64,000 nucleotides of DNA from a bacterium (GTDB lineage: Bacteria > Zixibacteria > MSB-5A5 > GN15 > FEB-12): contig JADJGQ010000001.1 in assembly GCA_016708025.1 (NCBI GenBank), positions 1,178,001 to 1,242,000 of the forward strand, in the 5' to 3' direction. Shown here one piece after another: positions 30,778 to 40,300 of this stretch (its first letter is position 1; each line of letters begins with the position of its first letter). The notes beneath the pieces were generated by a model. The model ran no database searches, was not told where the DNA came from, and was given only the letters and a program-made list of their open reading frames with translations. A program made the position numbers and the translations under genes.

Positions 30778-31706
30778 ACCTGTCGCCAATGCAGAATCCG
30801 CTCATACTGACGAGCGACTACTTCAGGAATTCTACCTGAACTGTCAGGTAAAAGACTTGAGCAAAGCTACGCTAAAATGCTACCGGGACAGACTTGAGTT
30901 TCTGTCGAAAGTTGCGAAACAGTCAAACAAAAAGCATGCTGGAATTGACCAGAGCGACTTGAGAGTTACCTACTCTCGATTGTTGGCACCGTCTCTGCAT
31001 CAACCGTTAATGGTCGAATCCGCGTCTTCCGTGTGTTTTATAATTGGCTCGAAGACGAGGACTATCGAGGTATTAATCCTGTTAAAAAGATCAAGTTTGT
31101 TCGTGGAGAAAAGCGGTTAATCAAGGTGCTTCGGCCCGACGAGGTTGCTCGCCTCTTGAAAGTTTTCAACAAGTCCTTTGTGGGGAAACGCAACTACCTA
31201 TTGGTTGTGCTTGCATTTGACGCTTGGCTTCGCCTGGGCGAACTGCTTCGACTATCACTCTCGGACATTGATATCGAGCATCGAATGATCTACATCCGAA
31301 AGGCGAAAAGTCGTAAGCCTCGCGTTGCACCAATCGGACCTTGGACCGCAAAGCTCCTGCTGTCATATATCGAGCGGTACCGGAAGGGATTGCCAGGAGA
31401 TCTGCTCTTTTGTAAAGGTCGCGGACAGGCGCTCAATCCGCAGGCTATTCGGTCTATGCTTCGTCGAGCGGGCAAAAAGCAGGTTTCGATTTGGAGGAAC
31501 GATCAATCTACCCCATTTGATGCGACACTCAGGAACTACCGAATATTTTCGACAAGACGGCCAGGGGCGCTTCGCCACCGCGATTCTTGGCCATGCGAGC
31601 GAAGCTACCGGCAGGCTATGCTCATCTCGTAGCGTCTGACCTGGTAGAAGCACATGGTCGCCGTAGTCCGGCAAGTGCGGTCCAGCCCTTGGTTGAGAAG
31701 TTCTGA
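30764..31706 (+). pseudogene. tyrosine recombinase 2, frameshifted
   Basis: Starts at ATG 30764 after GGGAGG. N-terminal core-binding part: DERLLQEFYLNCQVKDLSKA. After a frame change near 31000, YNWLEDEDYRGINPVKKIKF and the catalytic domain follow (RLGELLRLSLSDIDIEHRMI, KAKSRKPRVAPIG). A second change near 31490 gives PHLMRHSGTTEYF with the HxxR box, and a third near 31610 gives GYAHLVASDLVEAHGRRSPA with the nucleophile Tyr. Put together it would be about 310 residues with the usual R, K, HxxR, H and Y. As it stands it is not translatable as one protein. Confidence 0.78.
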
Positions 31707-31802
31707 AGTCGCTCGCACCAATCGGGTTGTATGCAAACACTTGCGCACTCACGACGTCGCTAAGCGGTTGCAGCAGTGGTGCCGATGTTAGATTGGAGCA
31801 TG

Positions 31803-31834
31803 ATATGTCCGTAAATGCCGCATTGCGGACATAT
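31803..31834. repeat. inverted repeat between recombinase genes
   Basis: ATATGTCCG and CGGACATAT arms (9 bp, perfect) enclose a second inner palindrome AATGC-c-GCATT. It lies between recombinases 2 and 3. The arrangement of inverted arms around a short centre resembles a tyrosine-recombinase core site; it could also be a terminator, although no long T run follows. Confidence 0.5.
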
Positions 31835-31896
31835 TATTGCTTGACGTCAACACGCACCACCTGCAAATTGCGGTAGGCATACTTGAAAGGGCAACT

Positions 31897-32858
31897 ATGG
31901 ACGACATTACAACACCAATTTCCACAGATTCGCTAACAGTCTCTCTCAGGCTTGATCATCTGGCGAGCCGGTTCCTGGCTGACCAAGATGTCTCTGCCTC
32001 GTCTCGCGGAACCTACGGAAAGGGCTTACAGCGCTTCCTGGAGCACGCACGCGCGCTGGGGCAGTTTGCACCGGCTCGCGAAGAGGTACTCGCCTACAAG
32101 CGATCGCTGGAGGCTGAAGGGCTGTCCGCGTTGACAATCTCGAACTATCTTGTAGCAGTGCGAAAGTTCTTTGAGTGGCTGGAAGCGTCGAAGATCTATC
32201 CAAACGTCGCTCGCGGAATCAAGGGCTCGAAACGGGTCAAGGGCTTTCGCAAGGATTGCCTCACCATTGGCCAAGTGTGCGATCTCTTCCAATCTTTGGA
32301 CCGCTCAGACTTGTCCGGGAAACGGGACTATGCCCTACTTAACCTGCTCGTTACGACAGGCCTCCGGACTGTTGAGGTGACCCGAGCCGATATCGGGGAC
32401 ATCCGCCAGGAAGGTGGCGAAGCGGTACTTTGGATCCAGGGAAAAGGGCATGCGGCAAAGGATGATTTTGTCCTGGTGCCATTCGAGACTCTGCGACCAA
32501 TTCGGGAATACCTTTCGGCTCGAGGCGCACTGAGGACGATGAACCACTCTTCGCGTCTGTGAGTTATCGAAACAGTCGTCAACGCCTGTCGACGAGATCG
32601 ATCAGACGCATTGTGAAGGTGGCTCTTCGGCAGTGTGGACTTGACAGCGCTCGTTTGTCGGCGCACAGCCTGAGGCATACAGCAGTCACTCTTTCGCTAC
32701 AGGGTGGTGCATCGCCGCAGGAGGCACAGGCGATGGCCAGGCATTCAAGTATTGAAACGACCATGATTTACGCCCACAATATTGACAGAATAGCTCACGC
32801 ACCGGAGCGGCGTATCGCCGCCCTCCTGAAAGGACACGGTGTCGGAAAAGCAAAGTGA
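31897..32858 (+). pseudogene. tyrosine recombinase 3, single frameshift
   Basis: About 320 codons from ATG 31897 (a start at 31837 is also open). Core-binding domain: DQDVSASSRGTYGKGLQRFL and VAVRKFFEWLEASKIYPNVA. Catalytic domain: LLVTTGLRTVEVTRADIGDI (Arg), QGKGHAAKDDFV (Lys). One base is out of place near 32530; the next frame then continues EDDEPLFASVSYRNSRQRLS, HSLRHTAVTLSLQGG and ARHSSIETTMIYAHN with HxxR and the Tyr nucleophile. All catalytic residues are present, so a one-base correction would give a complete integrase. It follows recombinase 2 after about 190 nt and is the third member of the set. Confidence 0.8.
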
Positions 32859-32891
32859 GCTGTAAACCATAAATCAAGCGATTCAAGTATT

Positions 32892-34052
32892 ATGGCCAGG
32901 CAAGACCAAAACAATAAGATCAGTCGAGCAGCATTCGAATCACTCGATCAGGAAACGAAGATTGCCGCGGTGGGCGGATCGGCGGTGAGCGATGGCAAAG
33001 TTATACCCGAATTTGAACAGGCCCTCAGACTTGCACCCAAATCGGACGTTCTCAGACACTTCGCTATTTCCCATATAGACCCTCAAGTTGAGAGCGCGGC
33101 GCTGTACATCGCCAACGACTTCAATACCTTCTATAGTGTCTCAGACTGGAAAGAAGCGCTGACTGACTTCGCTCAACACCTCGAAAAGCAGATGCAGGCG
33201 CACATATCGACTGGACATTCAGAGCAAGCTTTCAGTGGTTCCTGGATTTCGAGCTATATTGATACTTTGTATCCGCTGAAATGGCGCCAACAGCCAATCG
33301 GCGCGCGGGAACTTTGCTGGCGACGCATGGCTGAAGTGGCCGGCAAGCAGTTCGAGGCACCCTGTTCGTACGATGAAGCCGATACCTTCGAATGGCTCTC
33401 CACTATTCAAATTGAGTTTCTCAGCAATCCGGACCTGAGAAAGCGCATATTCGAAACGAAATCGGTTGTTGTAAAGGTGCTACGATCACTGCTACTAAGC
33501 GTCGAAAGTGCTCAACCGATTGACCAACGGCGCCTGGAGCGGACTATCGAAGAAGTGGCTGTGGCGGTTCGTGAGCGCCTGGATAAAGCTGAACTGGAGC
33601 AGCTTAAAAATATTGACCTCAAATATCATGACAAGATGTGCGTGACGCTGCCGAACTACCCCCTCGCCCCGGGTTACCCATGTCCAGGCGGTATCGGCGA
33701 TCTTATGACCATGACATCCCTGGTGCTCTGTGAGGCTACGAATCGCTACTATCCTGAGCTGCGCGCCGCATTGTCGCGCTGGGAAGCTGAGCCGCCGCGT
33801 GTCGGTGTCGATGGTCGTGACTTTTTGCTGACCTGGTATGAGTGTCAGCCTGACTCGAACACCAGCCATTCCTGGACTCTCCTCCTACAGCAGATTGGGA
33901 AAGCGAAGAGCCTTGCTGAAGTAACCCAAAGCGAGTTGTGCGAAAAGCTCCATAGTCGACTTCGTTCAATTAATGTTGCTACAGTAGCTACAATAGTTGA
34001 CTCGACTACTTCCAGAGAGGCACCTGAGAGAGTATCTTCTTCCCGACGCTGA
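32892..34052 (+). CDS. unknown cargo protein, 386 residues
   Basis: Hydrophilic, mostly helical protein with no signal peptide. Segments include DVLRHFAISHIDPQVESAAL, RRLERTIEEVAVAVRERLDK and a Pro/Gly-rich loop NYPLAPGYPCPGGIGD. No family or catalytic motif is recognised. It starts 33 nt after the third recombinase on the same strand. The last 15 residues (REAPERVSSSRR) look out of frame: the neighbouring frame continues with better protein-like sequence (see 33997), so the gene may be frameshifted near 34015. Confidence 0.5.
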   Translation: MARQDQNNKISRAAFESLDQETKIAAVGGSAVSDGKVIPEFEQALRLAPKSDVLRHFAISHIDPQVESAALYIANDFNTFYSVSDWKEALTDFAQHLEKQMQAHISTGHSEQAFSGSWISSYIDTLYPLKWRQQPIGARELCWRRMAEVAGKQFEAPCSYDEADTFEWLSTIQIEFLSNPDLRKRIFETKSVVVKVLRSLLLSVESAQPIDQRRLERTIEEVAVAVRERLDKAELEQLKNIDLKYHDKMCVTLPNYPLAPGYPCPGGIGDLMTMTSLVLCEATNRYYPELRAALSRWEAEPPRVGVDGRDFLLTWYECQPDSNTSHSWTLLLQQIGKAKSLAEVTQSELCEKLHSRLRSINVATVATIVDSTTSREAPERVSSSRR

Positions 34053-34344
34053 CTATCGGATCATTCGCTGGAGAAAGTCTGCGAAGAGCAGTTGGATGAA
34101 CCATACCAATACGAAGCGTGGTGCTAAGGCATTTCGCCGTGCGTGGGAACGGTACTTGGAAGGACAATTCGAGTTCACGGATGATGATCTATTGAGAGCA
34201 GCAAACGAATTGAGCTACACAGACCCGGCACCGGGAGGTGACATAAAGGATCTTGTCCAGCGGGGGCTAATGCCGATGCTACGCAGGGGTCGCGGCCGCG
34301 GGCTTTGGCGGTTCGATATCCCGGACCCAGACACGAAAATTTGA
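33997..34344 (+). CDS. probable 3' part of the preceding gene in another frame
   Basis: 115 residues overlapping the end of the 32892 gene by 56 nt. HLREYLLPDADYRIIRWRKS, AFRRAWERYLEGQFEFTDDD and MPMLRRGRGRGLWRFDIPDP look like genuine protein and contain a basic C-terminus. There is no ribosome site before the ATG at 33997. The simplest reading is that 32892-34344 was one gene of about 480 codons with one indel; an independent small gene cannot be excluded. Confidence 0.4.
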   Translation: MTRLLPERHLREYLLPDADYRIIRWRKSAKSSWMNHTNTKRGAKAFRRAWERYLEGQFEFTDDDLLRAANELSYTDPAPGGDIKDLVQRGLMPMLRRGRGRGLWRFDIPDPDTKI

Positions 34345-34403
34345 GCTTTCCCATAGGTTTTCATTTTGAGTTTGTCACCCATGCTACAGCTACATGAACG
34401 TTT

Positions 34404-35297
34404 ATGAATAGTCATCCTAATTCGTTTGAATCGAGCACTTTAGAACCTCGGCGATTTGAATTCAAGGGAAAGCGCGCAGAGAGTGTTGTAAATGAACTGG
34501 CGTTCCGCTCGTTCCTGAGCGAATGGTGCTTCCCGAATCCCAGGTGGGAGGACGGAAAGGAGATTTGCGATCTTCTGGTCGCATTTGATCGTATCCTGAT
34601 AATTTTCCAGGTCAAAGTCATTGCTCATTCTGGGAAGGACCAACGATACCGACGTGAGGCTATCGAGAAGCCCACACAGCAGGTTCTTGGTGCTGAACGC
34701 CTCATGCGCAAAAAGGGAAGAACCCCACCCTTGACAGCGGCCTCGGGAGCAAAAGAGGCAATTGAGATCTCCGCTTTCGACCGAATCTATCTCGTTGTAG
34801 TTACCTTGGGAGATGGAAACGTTGGACTTCCAACGGTCCAGGTACTCAAGGGAAGAGTTGTGCATACCTTTGATCGCAGTTTTGCGTTGATTCTAAGTGA
34901 GCTTGATACAATCGCGGACTTTGTGCGCTACCTCGGCGCCAAAGAAGAAATGCTCGGACCGCGAGAGTTAACGATCAGCGGTCGAGAGGAGGACCTGCTC
35001 GCCGACTACGTCCAACACGGTAAGTCACTTGCACACTTGACCAATGTTGGCGCGATACAATATCCAGTGGGCTTCGCAGAGGGGCTATTTCAAGACGCGA
35101 AGTATCTGTCGAAGAAAGAGGCGGATAATGCAAGTTACCTCTGGGATCATTTCATAGAACTGGGCAAGTCTGACCCAGACCCAATATACAGACATGTGGT
35201 TCGAGAACTATCGCGACTCGATCGCGTACAAAGGCGAGCCGTAAGTGCTGCGTTTATTAGCGCCTCCTTGGTAACCAAGAAACTGGAAAAGGCTTAA
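34404..35297 (+). CDS. PD-(D/E)XK-like nuclease
   Basis: 297 residues. Near residues 45-75 a restriction-endonuclease fold core is visible: WCFPNPRWEDGKEICDLLVA followed by FDRILIIFQVKVI. The Asp in ICDLLV and the Q-x-K in FQVK fit the D...(E/Q)xK catalytic pattern of Mrr-type enzymes, and the Glu in GKEI fits the extra acidic position often seen. The rest (about 100-297) is mixed alpha/beta and probably gives substrate specificity. Such nucleases are frequent in defence islands and mobile elements. The next gene, with a SEC-C tail, begins 24 nt downstream and is probably its partner. Target is unknown. Confidence 0.65.
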   Translation: MNSHPNSFESSTLEPRRFEFKGKRAESVVNELAFRSFLSEWCFPNPRWEDGKEICDLLVAFDRILIIFQVKVIAHSGKDQRYRREAIEKPTQQVLGAERLMRKKGRTPPLTAASGAKEAIEISAFDRIYLVVVTLGDGNVGLPTVQVLKGRVVHTFDRSFALILSELDTIADFVRYLGAKEEMLGPRELTISGREEDLLADYVQHGKSLAHLTNVGAIQYPVGFAEGLFQDAKYLSKKEADNASYLWDHFIELGKSDPDPIYRHVVRELSRLDRVQRRAVSAAFISASLVTKKLEKA

Positions 35298-35320
35298 TTC
35301 GCTATTGGACCTGCGAACAA

Positions 35321-35734
35321 ATGGATACGGCTTACGTGTTCTACTTTTGCAGTCACGGGTTATCGCGAGATGAGCGCCGAACCGTCTTGGGAGATATGTG
35401 TTTTGTCACGCGAGACAAGTTCAGGGACAAACAAAAAGTTATCGGAATCTCTACCTCTGCCGGTTGCCCTAAGTTCCAGCTGTATGAGTTTGTCTATCTG
35501 TACGCGGAGAACTGGGGGGAAGACGAGCAGCGGAAGAGCGAGATTCGCGCAAATACAGGGTTAATGCTGGGCGTCAAAGAATTCAGAGGAACGATTCGTG
35601 AGTACCCTATACTTCTCAAGCCTGAGCCAGTGCATTTCAAAGGGCCCAACGAAAATGTAAGCACGAAAATCGCAAGAAATGAGCAGTGCCCTTGCGGAAG
35701 TGGGAGGAAATATAAGCGTTGTCATGGTCGCTGA
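35321..35734 (+). CDS. SEC-C-motif protein, partner of nuclease
   Basis: 137 residues, start TTG/ATG at 35321. The C-terminus RNEQCPCGSGRKYKRCHGR is a textbook SEC-C zinc-binding motif. The N-terminal 110 residues (AYVFYFCSHGLSRDERRTVL, then KVIGISTSAGCPKFQLYEFV) form a compact alpha/beta domain I do not recognise. SEC-C tails occur on SecA and on many small proteins of unknown function in defence and mobile contexts. The gene follows the nuclease by 24 nt on the same strand, suggesting a two-gene unit. Confidence 0.65.
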   Translation: MDTAYVFYFCSHGLSRDERRTVLGDMCFVTRDKFRDKQKVIGISTSAGCPKFQLYEFVYLYAENWGEDEQRKSEIRANTGLMLGVKEFRGTIREYPILLKPEPVHFKGPNENVSTKIARNEQCPCGSGRKYKRCHGR

Positions 35735-35742
35735 CCAACACG

Positions 35743-36632
35743 TCACGCCTTCTCGGATTTCCTGAGGGTAGTGCTTAGCCGGTCGCCGCCATCCATTAAG
35801 TCTCTGGAAGGAGACACAGCAAAGGTGAAATGGTAATGCGGGAGCGTCACTCCGGGCAATGACTGACAGCATTCTCCGAAATTCTTACCGGAATTGCATG
35901 GACAAAAATCGCCAGGCTCCATCTCTTCAAATGCTGACCGGGGATACCACTTAGTAGTGTTCTTTACATCCCATGCGTGCCATGGTGACTTCAGCCTATC
36001 CATCAAATACTCAAGTACCGCGTAATCATATCGATCTCCTCTTTCCGATGGAGTTGCGCCGGACGGGAAACAGACCGAATATTTCTGAAACGGATTGTTC
36101 ACCAACGCTATGTGGTCAACCTTTACGTCTTGCACAATGCGACCGCACAATTCACCATCGTAGATTTCGCCGGGATAGTGACCACAATGATGCCTGAGTG
36201 AGACGATTAGTCCACAGATGTTGCACTTCTTGCTTCCGTATAGCAAGGCTGGACTAAAGAAGAATCGATATGGGAAAATGGATTGGTAAGCTCTAGTCCG
36301 ATTCCTATAAATTCCAGATAGTACTTGTCAGGCGAAAGAGCGAGATGGCGTGAAAGAAATATTAGCTTTATTTCAATTTGTTCGAGATCACACCATGCGC
36401 TATAGAACTCGGCTGAGCTCAAGCTACGAAAAGTCTGTACATACAGCAATTGAATGTCTAATATCTGTTGATAACACCAGATTTCTTTGGCAATGCCTTG
36501 CCTCCCAGCGGCAACCGCATGAGACTTCTCGCGTGCCAGCACATTGCGAATAGTTTCGACTGTGGATGGCCTTGATCGGCGCTTTCTAACATTGCGAAGA
36601 AATGTCAGGATGCACTTGAGCGTCATCGCCAT
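35743..36632 (-). pseudogene. SEC-C / Cys-His-rich protein with frameshift
   Basis: Two minus-strand frames that join into one protein of about 290 residues. The first part (from 36632) runs to GIGLELTNPFSH; after a frame change near 36270 the sequence continues FFFSPALLYGSKKCNICGLI, then SLRHHCGHYPGEIYDGELCG, IVQDVKVDHIALVNNPFQKY and a C-terminal SEC-C motif DFCPCNSGKNFGECC. The CGHxxGxxYdGExC block, with the CNIC pair ahead of it, looks like a metal site. The family is known to me only as a pattern in phage and mobile-element proteins, without a function. The stop is 9 nt from the stop of the plus-strand SEC-C gene, tail to tail. Confidence 0.55.
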
Positions 36633-37212
36633 TATCTATACCTTTGGCCGCTTCAATGACCTTGTCTAGGTGTTCGATTGGTCCATTATAGACAATTTGC
36701 CGTGATGCCCCGTCTTCGAAAACAACGATGACTTTCAACTTGATCCTTTGTCCTGACTCTTTGTCGGGACGTCGAACTTGAATGTAATTAACCAAGACAC
36801 TGACCAATATCGGCAGGGCTATATCACGGACTACTATGTCTGCCAATATCCACCAGTCAAAGTGCAATGCGAGTTCGTGATAGTCTTTCTCAGACACGCA
36901 AAAATCTACGTGATGTCCACTGGGAAGATTGTCCCTCAAATATAGGAATAGCGATTCTGTGTCTTCTGGAAACGCGAGTGGTACCTGATCTGAATAGTTC
37001 TCCAATGGCACGAGTAGCACTGAAGCCCGAAGAAGATCCGGTCGAAGTGTTGCATCCACATACGGACGATTGACCCAAGAATGAAAGTTCTCCTTGCATG
37101 GAGCAACATTTATGCTGTAGTCTGACTCAGCTGCCAAATCGCTGAACTCCTTTCTTGAACGAGACAGGATGACGAAGAAGACCTCTGCAAATAGGATAGC
37201 GATGCATGACAT
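36586..37212 (-). CDS. unknown cargo protein upstream of the SEC-C gene
   Basis: Up to 208 residues. A TTG about 27 codons in, preceded by AAGGAG, is an alternative start that removes an odd hydrophobic leader. Recognisable pieces are YVDATLRPDLLRASVLLVPL, ESLFLYLRDNLPSGHHVDFC and ALPILVSVLVNYIQV, the latter hydrophobic. The C-terminal part (KLKVIVVFEDGASRQIVYNG) is a small beta domain. The stop overlaps the start of the SEC-C gene by 47 nt, so they are cotranscribed. No family is assigned; the pairing suggests a two-component cargo module. Confidence 0.5.
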   Translation of the reverse strand: MSCIAILFAEVFFVILSRSRKEFSDLAAESDYSINVAPCKENFHSWVNRPYVDATLRPDLLRASVLLVPLENYSDQVPLAFPEDTESLFLYLRDNLPSGHHVDFCVSEKDYHELALHFDWWILADIVVRDIALPILVSVLVNYIQVRRPDKESGQRIKLKVIVVFEDGASRQIVYNGPIEHLDKVIEAAKGIDNGDDAQVHPDISSQC

Positions 37213-37345
37213 GTGCGTAAAGAAGAAATTGCTCTGCCAAATCGAATTGTGATAAAGCGTGTAGGTGATTGATAGATAAGGCGTTCAGGCGGCACGTAAG
37301 GTAGACACCAATTCGAGTCGAGACACTCCAATAGAAGGAAAACTG

Positions 37346-37359
37346 GCCCCCCGGTATTT
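37346..37359 (+). repeat. attR-like direct repeat
   Basis: GCCCCCCGGTATTT, identical to the 3' end of tRNA-His at 20126-20139, with CTG just before it in both places. It lies 4 nt from the stop of the host beta-helix gene and marks the right end of the element. Confidence 0.75.
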
Positions 37360-37363
37360 GATC

Positions 37364-40300
37364 TCAACGCTTTCTCAACATCCCTCTATTCATGACTGGT
37401 TCTTTAAGTTCACCTTTGGTGCTGCCCGCTTTCAGGTCAGTGACCGGCACTACTGAAGAAGAATTCGTTTTGTGTCCGCTAGCCGCGGTACACGGGAGTC
37501 CGAACTCCGCGGGCACGCCGGTGAGATAGTTAATGAGTCTTGACAAGTCAGAAATATCAATGTGACAATCGCCTGACAGGTCAGCTGCCTGCGGAGAGTC
37601 CAGGACATTCGATCGACGGATCATGTATGCGATCAGAGCGGAGAGGTCAAGAAGATCGATCTTTCGGGATAGATCAATATCGCCTTGTCGCCAAGTCCAG
37701 AAGCTTCCAACTGGCGACCAAAGAGTATCCCCCGCATTATTGGTCGCTTTGACGCGCCACCAATAGCGGGTATTGACCGCCAGAGGTTCAGTCAAAGTGA
37801 ACGTGGTGTCAGTCAAAGTATCCCTGACGAGCCAAGGACTTAGAAGAGAATCATGACACACTTCCAACCTATATGTGGAAACCGTTCTAGGGTCAGGATC
37901 TTCGGCGGTCGACCAGACAAGTTTTGGGCATAAGGACGGAATAGCGTTGGATTCCAGAAGTGATGGAGAGAGAAGCATGAGGTAGATCATTGGTTCCTGG
38001 ACGGAATTGAGCCAGAACGGCGAAGGAGTTGCCCAAGGTGAGTACTCAAATCCATCCCAAGCCCGAATTGACCACCAGTAAGCACCATTCTCAGTGAGCG
38101 ATGCGTATGAATTCCATCTGACGGTACCGCTCTCCTGTTCATGAATCCCCGTCGTACTGTCATACCCGTGCTGCATAGAACTATCGTGCGCGACATAGAA
38201 GTCAAAGGTCAGGGGATCGCTTTCCGCATCGCCATTAGATGATGCGGCGAAGTGTGCCAGATAGTCGTTGATCACTTGAACCACTGGCGAGACAGGCGTC
38301 GGAATATTGGGGAGTGAGTTCACGCGAAAAGCAAACTGCCTCCACTCCGACCATTCTGAGCCGACAGCCACCTTCAGACGAACCCAATACTGTTTCCCTC
38401 GCTCCAGAGTGGCTCCCTGGTAACTTATGGAAGTATCGGCGCTTTGCGTTGGCCCGGAATCCCACAATTCTGCGCTTGACCAGTCAGAGTCAGTGCCAAG
38501 CATGATATGAAACGCAGTTTGGGGCGCCAATCCGGCAGCAACGGGGAGCCACACGAATTTTGGTGTGACGGTGCGAACATGGGCAAGTTCTTCGTGCTCT
38601 ATAAGGAAAACGCGCACATGCACACCAGATTGCACGAGATAAGGATAAACGCCAATATCGTTTCTGGAATGGTCGAGGTCATTATAGCGTGTGTCGGGAT
38701 CGCCGGCATCAATACATGGCGAAGAACCATCGAGGTGATAATCCCCACTCAACGGATCAGCAAAGACAGGATCAGCCAACAAGTTGGTGCCATCCAGTGC
38801 GGGGGGGCTAAAGACTGGGTCGATATCCTTAACGTTTTTCCAGAAGAGATTGTATCGAATGGTACCGGAGGAACGCAGGATGCCGGTGATTCGCGATCGG
38901 GTGAAGATGTTGTTCTCTACCAATCCCGGTCGCGAAAAATTGGCGGCATAGACACCGACGTCATTACTGTCGAAAACATTGTTCAGGATTCGAGCCGTCC
39001 CTCTTTCCAGGAAAACACAGCCGAGGCCGGTACAGTCGTAGAAGACATTACGTGTGATGAGTGGGTCGCCGTCATTGCAGGCAATGACGACAGACGAACT
39101 CGACACGTGAGCACTCCTGAAGTAATTACCGGTGATTGTCGGGCTGGCATTGGCAAGGATGTATATAAAGGGTCCTGAATGGTTGCCGGTGAGGGTGAAC
39201 CCAGTCAACACGGCACCCTCCGCTTCGGTCTTGCGAAAGTCAGCCACGGTGTAACTCTGCGAAGCCGGGATTAACGTAGTTACCGAGGGGCCATCGGTTG
39301 AAGCGACCACGACGGCTTTGCCATTGTAATTCAGAGCTACACTGTAGCTACCCGGACTAACCAGGACAGAATCACCATCTATGGCGGTGGCCAAAGCGGT
39401 TTCGATGGTTAGGACTTCTCCGGGAACCCGGAATTTTCGCGGAAACCGGATATGGAATCCAGATTCCGTCCAGCGGCTCCACTGCACGCCATCAAACAAT
39501 CGCACTCGAACAAAGCAGACATCACCTTCGAACAGTGAGACTCCTGAGTAGCTGACAATCGAGTCGGAAGACATGATCACGCCAGGTTGCCAGAACTCTG
39601 CAACCGTCCAGTCTCGATCGACTCCAACTTCCACCTCATAGGCAACCTGGGTACGGCCGGTCGATGATCTGAACTTCCAGGAGATGCTTGGGTTTGTCGA
39701 CACCACATATCCATAACTGGCCGGCAATGTCGCCAGATCGAAGAGACGAGACGGATAGTTGGCGTCGAAAGGAACTGCGCCAATGTCGTTTCGAGTTCCA
39801 TCAGGATCGAAGTAGATCGCCTCTGGATTGCCGGCATTAATGGCCTGAGAAGCGGGTTGGAGTGAAAAGTCAAGCCCGTTGGGATCAACCATCAAAGGAT
39901 CCACCGAGAGGTTTCCCGTGCCGGGGACTGCGCCTGAGTAATAGTCTGGATGGTTGTTCCACACGAGGTTGTATTGTTGCGTCGCGTAGTTGTTTCCCCA
40001 TATGCCGTAGTCGGTAGAGTTGATGACCATGTTGTTCATGGCAATGCCAGGGCCGGTGGAGAAAAATCCGCGAGGGTTGTTCGTGAATGTGTTGTTAAGT
40101 ATGCGGGGTGCCGCAGGAGCGTAGCTGCCAATGCAGGCAAAACCTTTGGTATTATGGCAGAATATATTGTTCCGGATAATGGGCGCTCCGTTACTGATGC
40201 GGATGATCATCCCGTCGCCATCGGCTCCCTGAAATCGAGTGAAGATATTATTGCAGATGATGGGGGTCGCGCTGCCGCCAATACCAATGGCGGTGGTCGT

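Larger units (their letters stand above)
20126..37359. mobile_element. 17.2-kb decaying integrative element in tRNA-His
   Basis: Bounded by the 14-bp direct repeat GCCCCCCGGTATTT, which on the left is the 3' end of tRNA-His. Inside are a serine recombinase next to the tRNA, a giant phage-type gene, a DnaB helicase with loader-like protein, three tyrosine recombinases and a nuclease/SEC-C cargo block. No capsid, portal, terminase or tail gene was found, so it may be a satellite, a plasmid-like integrative element, or a phage that has lost its structural genes. At least five large genes are frameshifted while host genes on both sides are intact. Left-half genes run leftwards and most right-half genes run rightwards, from a mainly noncoding centre (28.7-30.3 kb). 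Confidence 0.75.

Noticed and set aside
28764..32885. A 15-nt near-match (AAATCAAGCGAcTCA) near 28766 and 32870
   Set aside because: Only two copies with a mismatch, not at element or gene borders that would give them meaning; may be chance.
20126..37359. Explaining all frameshifts in the element by sequencing error
   Set aside because: Host genes several kilobases long on both sides are intact; error limited to the element is less likely than decay, although raw reads would be needed to exclude it.
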